DNA of 50,547 bases from Burkholderiaceae bacterium (GTDB lineage: Bacteria > Pseudomonadota > Gammaproteobacteria > Burkholderiales > Burkholderiaceae_E), in the NCBI GenBank assembly GCA_024637395.1, contig JAGXFG010000013.1, positions 1 to 50,547 of the forward strand, given 5' to 3'. Below are positions 21,501 through 30,279 of this stretch, piece by piece. How positions within the stretch are numbered: the first letter of the stretch is position 1; each line of letters opens with the position of its first letter. A program made the translations under genes and the position numbers. The notes below the pieces were generated by a model. It was not told the DNA's origin, ran no database searches, and saw nothing but the letters and a program-made list of their open reading frames with translations.

Positions 21501-21887
21501 CGAATAGATGCGGGTGACGCCGCCGTCCTCGAGCTCGCGGATCTCGTCGGGCACGATCACCCCGCCGCCGCCGCCGAAAATCCGGATGTCGCCGCCGCCG
21601 CGGCTGCGCAGCAGGTCGATCATGTACTGGAAGAACTCGACGTGCCCGCCCTGATATGAGCTGATCGCGATGCCCTGGACGTCCTCCTGTACCGCGGCCG
21701 AGACGATCTCCTCGACCGAGCGGTTGTGGCCGAGGTGGATTACCTCGACACCCATCGACTGGAGGATGCGGCGCATGATGTTGATCGACGCATCGTGCCC
21801 GTCAAACAGCGATGCGGCAGTTACAAAGCGCACCTTGTGGGTCGGACGGTAGGTGGCCAGCGTCCTGGCCTCACTTTGATCGTTCAT
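18540..21887 (-). CDS. icmF: Fused isobutyryl-CoA mutase IcmF
   Basis: A 1115-residue adenosylcobalamin enzyme combining, in order, a B12-binding domain (DGHDAS at 29-34, H31 the lower cobalt ligand), a MeaB-like G3E GTPase chaperone (GTGGAGKS at 216-223, then [11 protein letters not shown] and NKFD guanine motif) and the large acyl-CoA mutase barrel. This fused order is specific to IcmF, which interconverts isobutyryl-CoA and n-butyryl-CoA; some homologues also isomerize pivalyl-CoA and isovaleryl-CoA. The GTPase part loads and protects the cofactor. The gene is divergent from an enoyl-CoA hydratase gene across a perfect palindrome, and a Tat-exported protein gene follows it. Natural substrate is uncertain. 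Confidence 0.93.
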   Translation of the reverse strand: MNDQSEARTLATYRPTHKVRFVTAASLFDGHDASINIMRRILQSMGVEVIHLGHNRSVEEIVSAAVQEDVQGIAISSYQGGHVEFFQYMIDLLRSRGGGDIRIFGGGGGVIVPDEIRELEDGGVTRIYSPEDGQRMGLQGMVGEMIQLSDVDLTKGVASDIAAIRGHDESAWHTLARLITVLDNGAGSKAGGIEKLRAQLHAAADECKVPTLGITGTGGAGKSSLTDELIRRLRLDQSDSLRVALISIDPSRRKSGGALLGDRIRMNAIGPWGDGGQRVFMRSLATREAGSEISGALPDVIAACKVAGFDMIIVETSGIGQGNAAIAPLVSASLYVMTPEFGAASQLEKIDMLDFADFVAINKFDRKGAADALRDVAKQVQRNREAFGTPAEQMPVFGTQASRFQDDGVTALYQAIVARLAELGFPLQPGRLARVDVRHTSAANAIVPSARVRYLAEIAQALRDYETNAREQAGLAREAQQLRSAARMLAADQSAGAPADAGAQSGGGANDGVAALEKLAGQREDRLDPAARKLLAMWPDMRKAYSGDEYVVRIRDREIRTALVSTSLSGTKIPKVSLPRYEDHGELLKWLMLENVPGSYPYTSGVFAFKRENEDPTRMFAGEGDAFRTNRRFHLLSEGMPAKRLSTAFDSVTLYGFDPDLRPDIYGKVGNSGVSIATLDDLKVLYDGFDLCDPSTSVSMTINGPAPTILAMFMNTAIDQQIAKFVADNGRQPTDTEYEKIREWTLTTVRGTVQADILKEDQGQNTCIFSTEFSLKVMGDIAEYFVHHGVRNFYSVSISGYHIAEAGANPISQLAFTLANGFTYVEAYLARGLHIDDFAPNLSFFFSNGMDPEYTVIGRVARRIWAVAMKELYGANERSQKLKYHCQTSGRSLHAQEVDFNDIRTTLQALIATYDNANSLHTNAYDEAITTPTEESVRRAMAIQMIINREWGLAKNENPNQGSFIIDELTELVETAVLAEFERIAERGGVLGAMETGYQRGRIQDESLYYETLKHTGEYPLIGVNTFRNPHGDETQQTIELARSTDEEKASQLERLRDFQKRHGEESGPMLERLRAAVIDNRNVFAVLMEAVRVCSLGQITNALFEVGGQYRRSM

Positions 21888-21933
21888 TATTGGTTCCCGT
21901 GGCGGCGCCTTGATATTATCCGGAAACGGTAAA

Positions 21934-21953
21934 TGACGTTTACGTAAACGTCA
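21934..21953. promoter_or_regulatory. Perfect 20-bp palindrome between icmF and the hydratase gene
   Basis: The core GACGTTTACGTAAACGTC (21935-21952) is perfectly self-complementary, and one more base pair matches on each side. It sits midway between two divergent acyl-CoA genes, 47 bp from the icmF start and 45 bp from the hydratase start. TTTACGTAAA-type palindromes recall operators of MerR/TetR regulators of branched-chain amino acid and fatty acid breakdown (LiuR-like), recalled from memory. Confidence 0.7.
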
Positions 21954-21997
21954 ACTAAAACGGCGCCCCAATCCGACCATTGAGGAGTTTGGCCAAC

Positions 21998-22852
21998 ATG
22001 CCCGGCAACGTCGCCCAGCCCATCGCAGACCATGACGGCGCACCGATCGCGCGCCGCGCAGCGGACTGGCTCGAGATAACTCTCAACCGGCCGGCGCAGC
22101 ACAACCGCATCGATCCGGCCGACATCGACGCGCTGCTGGCGCTGCTCGAGCCCCTGCGCGCCGAGCCGGGGACAACCCGCGGGCTGCTGATCACCGGCGC
22201 CGGCGAGCGCAGCTTCAGTTCAGGCTACACCCTGCAGGCGCTCGAAACCAGGCTCGACGATCGCCTTGAACAGCTCTTTGACACCCTTGAGACGTTGCCG
22301 TTCGTGACGATCGCCGCGCTCAACGGCAGTATCACCGGCGGCGCGACCGACCTGGCGCTGTGCTGCGACATCCGGGTCGGCGTCCCCGGAATCAGGATGT
22401 ACGTACCGGCGGCACGCCTCGGAATCCACTATTACTCCGGCGGCCTGCGCCGCTACGTCACTCGCCTCGGGCTGTCGGCAACCAGCCGACTGATGCTCGC
22501 CGGGGTGACCATCGACGCCGACGAGATGCTGCGCATCGGGTTCCTGTCTGAAATCGTCCCGCGCAGCGCGCTCGCGGAGCGGATCGCAGCGTTGCGTGAA
22601 ACTATCGGCCACACCGAACCGGGCGCGGTGGCGGAGATGAAACGCCATCTGCTGGCGCTGGCCGCGGGCGGCAGCAGCGACGAGCGGGTCGCGCTCGAAA
22701 GATCGATGTCCGCCGCCCACCAGGCAAGCCTGCGGACACCGGCGCTGCAGGAGCGGCTCGCGGCGCTGCTCGGGCGCCCTGCTGCCCGGCGCGGCGAAGC
22801 TTCCGAAGAGCCGGGTCCGGACCCTCAGGAGGCGACGCGCCGGAACCGGTAG
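21998..22852 (+). CDS. Enoyl-CoA hydratase/isomerase family protein
   Basis: A 284-residue crotonase-fold protein: LEITLNRPAQHNRIDPADIDAL at the N-terminus, an oxyanion-hole segment GAGERSFSSGYTL, and the second glycine-rich helix segment LNGSITGGATDLALCCDIRVG. The family hydrates or isomerizes enoyl-CoA thioesters. The usual catalytic glutamates of true enoyl-CoA hydratase are not obvious in the expected spots, so isomerase or another crotonase activity is possible. ATG 21998 has GAGGAGTT eight bases upstream. Its last 28 bp overlap the end of the convergent metW gene. The shared palindromic operator with icmF suggests a role in the same branched or short-chain acyl-CoA route. Confidence 0.82.
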   Translation: MPGNVAQPIADHDGAPIARRAADWLEITLNRPAQHNRIDPADIDALLALLEPLRAEPGTTRGLLITGAGERSFSSGYTLQALETRLDDRLEQLFDTLETLPFVTIAALNGSITGGATDLALCCDIRVGVPGIRMYVPAARLGIHYYSGGLRRYVTRLGLSATSRLMLAGVTIDADEMLRIGFLSEIVPRSALAERIAALRETIGHTEPGAVAEMKRHLLALAAGGSSDERVALERSMSAAHQASLRTPALQERLAALLGRPAARRGEASEEPGPDPQEATRRNR

Positions 22853-23445
22853 ATCGCCTGGGTGGAACGCAAGCCGGGCAGCCAGTTCACCTGCTGACCG
22901 TTATTGAGAAACGCGCGGCCGGTGACCGCATAGCCGAACTTGGCCAGGAAATCTTCGAAATCGGGCAGTGTGGCGAGGTGCAGGTTGGGCGTGTTGTACC
23001 ACTCGTAGGGCATTTCGCGCGACACCGGCATGCGTCCGCGCAGAATCGACCAGGGGTGGGACCAGTGCCCGAAATTGGGGAACGAGACGATCCCCTCGGC
23101 GCCCACTTCGCTCATCTCGCGCAGCACCCGCTCGGTCTGGTGAGTGACCTGGATCGCCATCGAGAGCACCACCACATCGAAGCGGCTGGCGGCGAACATC
23201 CCCAGTCCGGCCTCGATGTCGCGCTGGATCACGTTGACGCCGCGGCGTACGCACGCCAGCACCGAAGCATCGGCGATTTCGACCCCGTAGCCCAGACAGC
23301 CCTTCTCGCGCTGCAGGTGGGCCAGCAACGCGCCGTCGCCGCAACCGAGATCGAGCACCGTCGCACCGGGCTTGATCCAGCCGGCGATCAGCGCCAGGTC
23401 GGGGCGCAGGCGCACCGTCTCGCCCTTGTCGGCGGCAGGATTCAT
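22825..23445 (-). CDS. metW: Methionine biosynthesis protein MetW
   Basis: A 206-residue class I SAM-dependent methyltransferase-like protein with motif [16 protein letters not shown] and the MetW-specific [18 protein letters not shown] segment. In proteobacteria MetW is encoded next to MetX and is required with it for homoserine O-acylation, the first committed step of methionine synthesis; whether it acts as a methyltransferase is unclear. Its start overlaps the metX stop by four bases (ATGA-type), indicating translational coupling. It ends the gshB-metW gene run and overlaps the hydratase gene tail on the opposite strand. Confidence 0.92.
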   Translation of the reverse strand: MNPAADKGETVRLRPDLALIAGWIKPGATVLDLGCGDGALLAHLQREKGCLGYGVEIADASVLACVRRGVNVIQRDIEAGLGMFAASRFDVVVLSMAIQVTHQTERVLREMSEVGAEGIVSFPNFGHWSHPWSILRGRMPVSREMPYEWYNTPNLHLATLPDFEDFLAKFGYAVTGRAFLNNGQQVNWLPGLRSTQAIYRFRRVAS

Positions 23446-24593
23446 CGCTGGCCTCCCAGGCTGGCGGCGATGCGCTCGAAGTAGGCGCTCAACAAGGCGT
23501 GGTACTGCTCGTCGTCGAGCAGGAAAGCATCGTGGCCGTGGGGCGCGTCGATCGCGGCATAGGTTACGTTGCAGTGATTGGCGACCAGCGCCTCGACGAT
23601 TTCCCGGCTGCGCTGCGGAGCAAAACGCCAGTCGGTGGTGAACGATGCGACCAGAAAGTCGGCTTGCGCCGGCGCCAACGCCTGCTGCAGGCTGCCGCCG
23701 TGCTCGCGCGCGGGATCGAAGTAATCGAGCGCGCGGGTGATCAGCAGATAGGTGTTGGCGTCGAAGTAGGTCGAGAATTTCTCGCCCTGGTAGCGCAGAT
23801 ACGACTCGATTTCGAAATCCACGTCGAAGCTGAAGCTGTACTTCTCGTTGCGCATGCTCCGGCCAAACTTCTCGGCCATCGCATCGTCGGACAGATAGGT
23901 GATGTGGCCGATCATCCGCGCCACCTGCAGGCCGCGCCGCGGCACCACGCCGTAACGATAGAAGTGTCCGCCGTGGAAATCGGGGTCGGTGATGATCGCG
24001 CGCCGGGCAACCTCGTCGAACGCGATGTTCTGCGCCGAGAGCCGCGGCGCCGTGGCGATCACCACCGCGTTGGCGATGCGCTGCGGATAGAGATAGCTCC
24101 AGGCCAGCGCCTGCATGCCGCCGAGGCTGCCGCCCATTACCGCCGCGAAGCGCTCGATTCCCAGCCGGTCCGCCAGCAGCGCCTGCGAGTGCACCCAGTC
24201 TTCCACGGTGACCACCGGGAAGTCCGGCCCGTAGGGTTCGCCCGTGGCCGGGTTGATCGAACCCGGCCCGGTGGAACCGAAACAGCTACCGAGGTTGTTG
24301 ACGCCGACGACGAAGAACCGCTCGGTATCGACCGGCTTGCCGGGGCCAATCACGTTGTCCCACCAGCCGACGTTTTCGGGGTCGTCGGCGTAGGCGCCGG
24401 CAACGTGGTGCGAGGCGTTCAGGGCATGGCAGACCAGCACCGCGTTGTCGCGCGCCGCATTGAGCTCGCCGTAGGTCTCGTAGGCCAGTTCGTAATTGGC
24501 GATGTTGCCGCCGCCGCGCAACTCGAGCGCGTCTTCAAATGGCATCCGCTGCGCCTGGACCACGCCGACCGAACGTTTGCTGGTATCGCTCAC
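23442..24593 (-). CDS. metX: Homoserine O-acyltransferase MetX
   Basis: A 383-residue alpha/beta-hydrolase acyltransferase. The nucleophile is S156 in [12 protein letters not shown], and the acid and base are in TTDWRF and DAPHGHDAF. The [17 protein letters not shown] and [11 protein letters not shown] segments are family hallmarks. It transfers an acyl group from acetyl-CoA or succinyl-CoA to L-homoserine. In many MetX-MetW organisms the donor is succinyl-CoA despite the MetX fold, so I leave the donor open. The start lies 12 bp after the ptsI stop, and the stop overlaps metW, so it appears to be part of the same transcript. No SAM-type riboswitch fits in that gap. Confidence 0.93.
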   Translation of the reverse strand: MSDTSKRSVGVVQAQRMPFEDALELRGGGNIANYELAYETYGELNAARDNAVLVCHALNASHHVAGAYADDPENVGWWDNVIGPGKPVDTERFFVVGVNNLGSCFGSTGPGSINPATGEPYGPDFPVVTVEDWVHSQALLADRLGIERFAAVMGGSLGGMQALAWSYLYPQRIANAVVIATAPRLSAQNIAFDEVARRAIITDPDFHGGHFYRYGVVPRRGLQVARMIGHITYLSDDAMAEKFGRSMRNEKYSFSFDVDFEIESYLRYQGEKFSTYFDANTYLLITRALDYFDPAREHGGSLQQALAPAQADFLVASFTTDWRFAPQRSREIVEALVANHCNVTYAAIDAPHGHDAFLLDDEQYHALLSAYFERIAASLGGQR

Positions 24594-24605
24594 CGCTGCC
24601 GCCGC

Positions 24606-26330
24606 CTATTGCCGTTCAGGATCGGTGAGCCGCTCGCGCATTGCCCGGGCGCGAATCGGATCGTCGGCGCGCAGCAGTCGGGCGACACGCACGGCAAGTT
24701 TGCCGGCATCGGCATGCAGCACCTCGCGCTTGATGCGCAACAGGCTGGCCGGATGCATCGAGAACTGGCGCAAGCCCATCCCCAGCAGCAAGGCAGTCGC
24801 CTCCGGTTCACCCGCGAACTCGCCGCACACTGACACCTGCCGGCGCCGCTTGTTGGCGGCGCGGATCGTGCCGGCGATCAGCCGCAGCACTGCCGGGTGA
24901 TAGGGATCGTAGAGTGCCGCCACCGCGTAATCGTCGCGGTCGATTGCCAGCGTGTATTGGGCCAGGTCGTTGGTGCCGATCGCCATGAAATCGAGCCGGC
25001 CGGCGAAGTAGTCGGCCGAGAGCGCGGCCGCCGGGATCTCGATCATCCCGCCCACCTCGACGTGCTCGGCGAACGCGACCCGGCGGTCGCGCAGCTGTTC
25101 GCGCGCCTGTTCGATCAGGCGCAGGGACTGGTCGACCTCATGGCCGTGGGCCAGCATCGGCAGCAGAATGCGCACCCTGCCGAACCTCCCCGCGCGCAGC
25201 ATAGCGCGCAGCTGCACCAGAAAGATCTCCGGTTCGGCCAGCGACAGGCGGATCGCGCGCCGGCCAAGCGCCGGGTTGGCCGAGTGGATCGCTTTCATCG
25301 CCGCGATCGGCTTGTCCGCGCCGGCGTCAAGGGTGCGAATCGTCACCGGCTTGCCACGCATTGCCACCACCACATCGCGATAGGCCTCGAACTGCTCGTC
25401 TTCGTCAGGCAGATCGGGACGATTCATGAACAGGAATTCGGAACGGAACAGCCCTACCCCGTCGGCGCCCATCTCGCGTGCCGACTCGGCCTCTCCGGGC
25501 AGTTCGATATTGGCCAGCAACTCGACCCCGACGCCATCGACGGTTACCGCCGGCACGTTGGTCAGCCGCTTGAGCTTGTCCTTGACCAACAGGCCCTCGG
25601 CCTGCAGCGTGCGGTACTGCGCCAGGACCTCCTCGTCGGGCGCGACAATGACCACCCCGGCGTCGGCGTCCAGGATCACCCAGTCGTCGTCGCGAATCAG
25701 CTCCCGCGCGCAACCCAGGCCGACCACGGTCGGCACCTGCAGCGAGCGGGCCAGGATCGCCGCGTGCGAGGTCGTTCCGCCGAGGTCGATCGCGAACCCG
25801 ATGCCGTTGCGCATCGCCAGCAGGTCGGCCGGGGAGATGTCCTCGGCGACGAAGATCGGACTCTCGGCGCCCGCGCCGCTCACCTGCGCGCTGGTGCCCG
25901 AGAGCGACTTGAGCAGGCGCTCGGCCACCTGGCGCACATCGCGCCCGCGCTCGCGCATGTAGAGGTCTTCGAACTCGTCGAACTGTTCGGCGAGCTCCTG
26001 GGCCCTGGTCGCCACCGCCCATTCGGCATTCCAGCCCTGCTCGGTGACGATCGCCCGCGCGCCCTGAACGAACAGTTCATCCTCGAGCAGCATCAGGTGG
26101 ATGTCGATCAGCGCGCGGGCCTCGGCCGGAGCCGACGACGGCAGGTTTTCGGTGAGCGTTTCGAGAGCCTGGCGGGAATCGACGATGGCACAGTCGATCC
26201 TGACCAGTTCGGCTCCGACCCGGTGCTGCTCGATCCGGTAGTGCGCGACGTCCAGCAATTGCGGCGCGAGCCGATGGGCGCGCCCAATCGCGATGCCACC
26301 GCCGAGACCACTGCCATGCAAGCTGAACAT
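24606..26330 (-). CDS. ptsI: Phosphoenolpyruvate-protein phosphotransferase (PTS enzyme I)
   Basis: A 574-residue enzyme I of the phosphotransferase system, passing phosphate from phosphoenolpyruvate to HPr. The N-terminal HPr-binding domain is followed by the swivelling phosphohistidine domain with H189 in GGTTSHAAILARSL, and the PEP-binding TIM barrel containing GVGLFRSEFLFM and SVCGEFAGEP. The length is that of a standard EI with no added GAF domain, so it is the sugar/mannose-type rather than the nitrogen PtsP. ATG 26330 starts the conserved FSLHGSGLGGGIAIGRA sequence. A 126-bp gap separates it from ptsH. No EIIB or EIIC gene is in the window. Confidence 0.94.
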   Translation of the reverse strand: MFSLHGSGLGGGIAIGRAHRLAPQLLDVAHYRIEQHRVGAELVRIDCAIVDSRQALETLTENLPSSAPAEARALIDIHLMLLEDELFVQGARAIVTEQGWNAEWAVATRAQELAEQFDEFEDLYMRERGRDVRQVAERLLKSLSGTSAQVSGAGAESPIFVAEDISPADLLAMRNGIGFAIDLGGTTSHAAILARSLQVPTVVGLGCARELIRDDDWVILDADAGVVIVAPDEEVLAQYRTLQAEGLLVKDKLKRLTNVPAVTVDGVGVELLANIELPGEAESAREMGADGVGLFRSEFLFMNRPDLPDEDEQFEAYRDVVVAMRGKPVTIRTLDAGADKPIAAMKAIHSANPALGRRAIRLSLAEPEIFLVQLRAMLRAGRFGRVRILLPMLAHGHEVDQSLRLIEQAREQLRDRRVAFAEHVEVGGMIEIPAAALSADYFAGRLDFMAIGTNDLAQYTLAIDRDDYAVAALYDPYHPAVLRLIAGTIRAANKRRRQVSVCGEFAGEPEATALLLGMGLRQFSMHPASLLRIKREVLHADAGKLAVRVARLLRADDPIRARAMRERLTDPERQ

Positions 26331-26456
26331 CGTCTGACCCGTTATCCAGGGAGCGTGCGCCGGACCCTCCGGCACACGACTGGGGAGCGGATAGCTTAGC
26401 CGATCGTCGTCATGACCCCGGCTGGAACCCTGCTATCTACCGTGAATACGTTCTTC

Positions 26457-26741
26457 TCACTGAGGTTCGCCCTCGCTGTCCTCATCGAATCCGGCGGCAA
26501 ACAATTCGCAAACCGCCGCCACTGCAGCGGCCTCATCGGGGCCCTCGGCCTCGACCAGCAGCGTGCTGCCCCGGGCCGCCGCCAGCATCATCACCCCCAT
26601 GATGCTCTTGGCGTTCACTCGCCGACCCTTGCAGGTCAGCCAGACATCCGAGCGGAACTGCCCCGCCAGCCGGGTGAGCTTGGCCGAAGGCCGGGCATGC
26701 AGGCCAAGTCGATTGACCACCACCGTCTCGACTTCAAGCAT
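26457..26741 (-). CDS. ptsH: PTS phosphocarrier protein HPr
   Basis: A 94-residue HPr. The phosphorylated H15 lies in NRLGLHARPSA, and S46 in NAKSIMGVMMLAA is the regulatory serine position targeted by HPr kinase in organisms that have one. It carries phosphate from enzyme I to EIIA. Its start overlaps the end of the EIIA gene by eight bases, and ptsI follows. An acidic tail (FDEDSEGEPQ) slightly lengthens it compared with the usual 85-90 residues. Confidence 0.93.
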   Translation of the reverse strand: MLEVETVVVNRLGLHARPSAKLTRLAGQFRSDVWLTCKGRRVNAKSIMGVMMLAAARGSTLLVEAEGPDEAAAVAAVCELFAAGFDEDSEGEPQ

Positions 26742-27171
26742 CTGGCGTCCCGGTCACCGCGTCGTCCTGGTCGCCGAACTGCTCGAGGCCGAGTTCCATG
26801 ACCCCGGCCCGACCGGCGTCGAGCAGCAAGTCGACCAGATCTGGCAGGTCCGCCCCCCTGCGCCGCCCCAGCGCTTTCACCAGCATCGGCAGGCTCACGC
26901 CCGAGATCACCGCCACCTGGTGCAGCCGCGCCAGCCGGGCGGCAATCCGCGCCGGGGTCGCGCCGTAGAGATCGGTGAACACCAGCGCACCGCAGCCATC
27001 GTTGGTGCGGTGGAGCAGGTAACGCGCCGCTTCCAGCGCCGAATCCGGGTCCTCGTCCGGGATCACGTCGAGCGCGGCGAACTGCTTGGGGAGCTCGCCG
27101 AAAATGTGACGGGTGCAGTGCACCAGCGCCGTGGCCAGCGGCGCATGGGCGATGACCAGCACGCTGATCAT
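26734..27171 (-). CDS. Mannose-family PTS EIIA component
   Basis: A 145-residue EIIA-Man domain protein with the phosphorylated H9 in VLVIAHAPLA and the conserved LVFTDLYGATPARIAARL segment. In sugar-transporting systems it passes phosphate to EIIB-Man, but here there is no EIIB, EIIC or EIID gene. With HPr and enzyme I it therefore forms a permease-less PTS of the kind found in many betaproteobacteria, where it probably senses the PEP/pyruvate or carbon state. The start overlaps the gshB stop by four bases (ATGA), and its own 3' end overlaps ptsH. Confidence 0.9.
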   Translation of the reverse strand: MISVLVIAHAPLATALVHCTRHIFGELPKQFAALDVIPDEDPDSALEAARYLLHRTNDGCGALVFTDLYGATPARIAARLARLHQVAVISGVSLPMLVKALGRRRGADLPDLVDLLLDAGRAGVMELGLEQFGDQDDAVTGTPDA

Positions 27172-28115
27172 TGGGCGACCGCCGCCTCCAGAGCCACTAC
27201 GAATTGCTCGGCGACGTTGTAACCGGTCTGCTGCGTGATCTCCTGGAAGCAGGTCGGGCTGGTGACATTGATTTCGGTCAGGCAGCCGCCGATCACATCG
27301 AGCCCGACCAGCAGCAGGCCGCGCTCCCAGAGCGGCTGGGCTAGGGCTTCGGCGATCTCGCGGTCGCGCGCCGAGAGCGTCTGCGCGCGGCCGGTGCCGC
27401 CCGCCGCGAGGTTCCCGCGCGATTCGCCCTTCTGCGGGATGCGGGCCAGCGAGTAGGGCACGACCGCGCCGGCGATCAGCAGGATGCGCTTGTCTCCTTC
27501 GCTGATCTCGGGCAGAAAACGCTGTGCCATCACCGAGCGCGCGCCAAACAGGTTCATGGTCTCGATGATCACCGACAGGTTGGCGTCGCCCTCGCGGGCC
27601 TGGAAGATCGAGGTCCCACCCATCCCGTCGAGCAGCTTGAATATCGCCTGCCCGTGCTCGGCGACAAAGGCCCGCAGCCGCCTGGGATCGCGGGTGACGA
27701 TGGTCGGCGCACAGAACTGGGGAAACTCGGTAATGGCCAGTTTCTCGTTGTGATCGCGAATCGCGCGGGGATCATTGAATACCCGCGCGCCCTTGGCCAC
27801 GGCGCGTTCGAGCAGCATCGTGGCGTAGAGATACTCGAGATCGAAAGGAGGATCCTTGCGCATCAGCGTCGCGTCAAAGAACTGCAGCGGCTGTTCGTCC
27901 GGCTCGGAAAGCAGGTACCAGTCGCCCTGCGCGGGGGGCTGGAGCTGCAGCCTGGTCGCCGCCACGCAGACCTGCGTGCCATCGAACCACAGGTCGCCCG
28001 GGCCGCACACATGGATTTCGTGACCACGGGCGCTGGCCGCAACCATCATTGCGTAACTGGTGTCCTTGTAGGTCTTGATCTGCGGCAGCGGATCCAGAAT
28101 CAGCAGGACGCGCAT
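27168..28115 (-). CDS. gshB: Glutathione synthetase
   Basis: A 315-residue ATP-grasp ligase that joins gamma-glutamylcysteine to glycine. Family hallmarks are the N-terminal LLILDPLPQIKTYKDTSYAMM, the glycine-rich LLDGMGGTSIF loop, and the C-terminal DVIGGCLTEINVTSPT metal/substrate-binding segment. An AAGGAG site precedes ATG 28115. It heads the minus-strand run gshB - EIIA - ptsH - ptsI - metX - metW, with overlaps or short gaps throughout, and linkage of gshB to this PTS set is a recurrent betaproteobacterial arrangement. The partner gshA is not in the window. gor (10,088-11,458) recycles its product. Confidence 0.94.
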   Translation of the reverse strand: MRVLLILDPLPQIKTYKDTSYAMMVAASARGHEIHVCGPGDLWFDGTQVCVAATRLQLQPPAQGDWYLLSEPDEQPLQFFDATLMRKDPPFDLEYLYATMLLERAVAKGARVFNDPRAIRDHNEKLAITEFPQFCAPTIVTRDPRRLRAFVAEHGQAIFKLLDGMGGTSIFQAREGDANLSVIIETMNLFGARSVMAQRFLPEISEGDKRILLIAGAVVPYSLARIPQKGESRGNLAAGGTGRAQTLSARDREIAEALAQPLWERGLLLVGLDVIGGCLTEINVTSPTCFQEITQQTGYNVAEQFVVALEAAVAQ

Positions 28116-28284
28116 CGGTGGCTCCTTCTAACGGTGGTATTCCGGGCGGCAAACGACTCAGCGGCCCCGGTCGTACGCACACGCTGGGTGCGAGCGGCGA
28201 TTTTAGCCCAGCACGCCGATGCAGAACCGCAAAAGGAAATGAGCCCCGTCCGGATCACGGAGGGGCCCAAAGGAGTTCGCGCGA

Positions 28285-28311
28285 CGCCGGCGCCCCATCG
28301 GGGCGCCGGCG
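28285..28311 (-). terminator. Strong hairpin just after amtB
   Basis: CGCCGGCGCCCC and GGGGCGCCGGCG pair perfectly over 12 bp with an ATC loop, seven bases downstream of the amtB stop on the minus strand. There is no immediate U-tract, so it may stop transcription with Rho or protect the 3' end. It separates the torF-glnK-amtB unit from gshB. Confidence 0.55.
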
Positions 28312-28318
28312 CGGACGT

Positions 28319-29851
28319 TCACTGGTGATAGGCGGTCTCGCCGTGGGAGCTGATGTCCAGTCCCTCGCGTTCGGCGTCGGGCTCGACCCGCAGGCCAATG
28401 ACCATGTCGACGAACTTGTAGGCAATCCAGGCCACTACCCCCGACCACACGACCGTGATCAGCACCGCCTGCAGCTGAACCCAGACCTGCCCGAGGATCG
28501 AATAGTCGGCACTTACCGCGTTATTGACATAGTCGTAGACCCCGGTGCCGCCCAGTGCCGGTGCGGCGAACACGCCGGTGAGCAAGGCCCCGAGAATGCC
28601 GCCAACGCCGTGAACTCCGAAAACGTCGAGCGAATCATCGGCGCCGAGCATACGCTTGAGGCCGTTGACGCCCCACAGGCAGATCACGCCCGCTGCCAGC
28701 CCGATCACCAACGCACCCATCGGTCCGACGAAACCGCATGCCGGCGTTACTGCCACCAGCCCGGCGACAGCGCCCGAAGCCGAACCCAGCATCGAGGGCT
28801 TGCCCTTGGCCATCCATTCGCCGAAGGTCCACGACATTGCCGCAGCCGCGGTTGCAAGCAGGGTGTTGGCAAACGCCAGCGCCGCGGTGCCCGTGGCTTC
28901 CAGGTTGGAACCGGCGTTGAATCCGAACCAGCCCACCCACAGCAGCGAGGCACCAATCATGGTACTTACCAGGGAGTTCGGAGCCATCGACTCGCGACCG
29001 TAGCCGATCCGCGGGCCGATCACATAGGCCCCGACGAGTCCGGCGATACCGGCATTGATGTGCACCACGGTGCCGCCCGCGAAATCAAGCGCGCCCTTGG
29101 CCCAGAGGTAGCCGGCGGAAGCGGTTACGGCGTCCAGCGAGGCCGCATCCGTGATCGCGTCCGGACCGTCCCAGTACCAGACCATATGCGCGATCGGGAT
29201 GTAGGCGAAGGTGAACCACAGGACACAGAACAGCAGCACGGCGGAGAATCGTGCCCGTTCCGCAAAGGCGCCCACGATCAGCGCGCAGGTGATCGCCGCG
29301 AAGGTCGCCTGGAACCCCATGAAGGTCAGCTCCGGGATCACTACCCCCTTGCTGAACGTTGCGCCCAGCGAATCGGCAGTTATGCCATTGAGGAAGAGCT
29401 TGTCGAGACTGCCGAAGAAAGTTCCCGACCCACCAAACGCCAGCGTGTAGCCGTAGATCGCCCACAGCACGACGATCATCGAGAACACCACGAACACCTG
29501 CATCAGCACCGACAGCATGTTCTTGCTGCGGACCAGGCCGCCGTAGAAGAGCGCCAAACCAGGCACCGCCATCATGATCACCAGCAGCGTCGCCAGCGAC
29601 ATGAATGCCACGTCGCCCTTGTCCGGGACTGGTGTGGCGGCCGGCGCAGCCGCGGCGGCCGGTGCCGACGATTCAGCCGGTGCCGCGACCGGCGCCGGCG
29701 CGACTGCCTCGGTGCCGCTCGCCGCTGGTTGTGCATCGGCCTGGGCGATCATCACCGGTGGATGCCCGGTGGCCACGGGGCCAGTATCCGCGTGTCCAAA
29801 AATGGGCGCCAGCAACAGTGCCAGCGCCAGTAATCCTGCATGAGCTTTCAT
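28319..29851 (-). CDS. amtB: Ammonium transporter AmtB
   Basis: A 510-residue inner-membrane ammonium channel. The pore histidines are in GGTVVHINAGIAG and DVFGVHGVGGILGAL, and multiple hydrophobic helices span the protein. A signal peptide (about 1-21) is followed by an unusually long Ala/Pro-rich linker (about 38-78) before the first core helix, making it roughly 70-90 residues longer than typical AmtB. glnK lies immediately upstream, separated by 32 bp; GlnK is known to plug AmtB when nitrogen is ample. The sigma-54/NtrC elements ahead of the porin gene likely control the entire operon. Confidence 0.95.
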   Translation of the reverse strand: MKAHAGLLALALLLAPIFGHADTGPVATGHPPVMIAQADAQPAASGTEAVAPAPVAAPAESSAPAAAAAPAATPVPDKGDVAFMSLATLLVIMMAVPGLALFYGGLVRSKNMLSVLMQVFVVFSMIVVLWAIYGYTLAFGGSGTFFGSLDKLFLNGITADSLGATFSKGVVIPELTFMGFQATFAAITCALIVGAFAERARFSAVLLFCVLWFTFAYIPIAHMVWYWDGPDAITDAASLDAVTASAGYLWAKGALDFAGGTVVHINAGIAGLVGAYVIGPRIGYGRESMAPNSLVSTMIGASLLWVGWFGFNAGSNLEATGTAALAFANTLLATAAAAMSWTFGEWMAKGKPSMLGSASGAVAGLVAVTPACGFVGPMGALVIGLAAGVICLWGVNGLKRMLGADDSLDVFGVHGVGGILGALLTGVFAAPALGGTGVYDYVNNAVSADYSILGQVWVQLQAVLITVVWSGVVAWIAYKFVDMVIGLRVEPDAEREGLDISSHGETAYHQ

Positions 29852-29883
29852 CGGGTTGCCCCCCTGTTCGGTATAGGTCCGGT

Positions 29884-30279
<396 letters not shown>

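Noticed and set aside
23442-24593. Naming MetX strictly as homoserine O-acetyltransferase
   Set aside because: MetX-fold enzymes next to MetW often use succinyl-CoA; the donor cannot be settled by eye.
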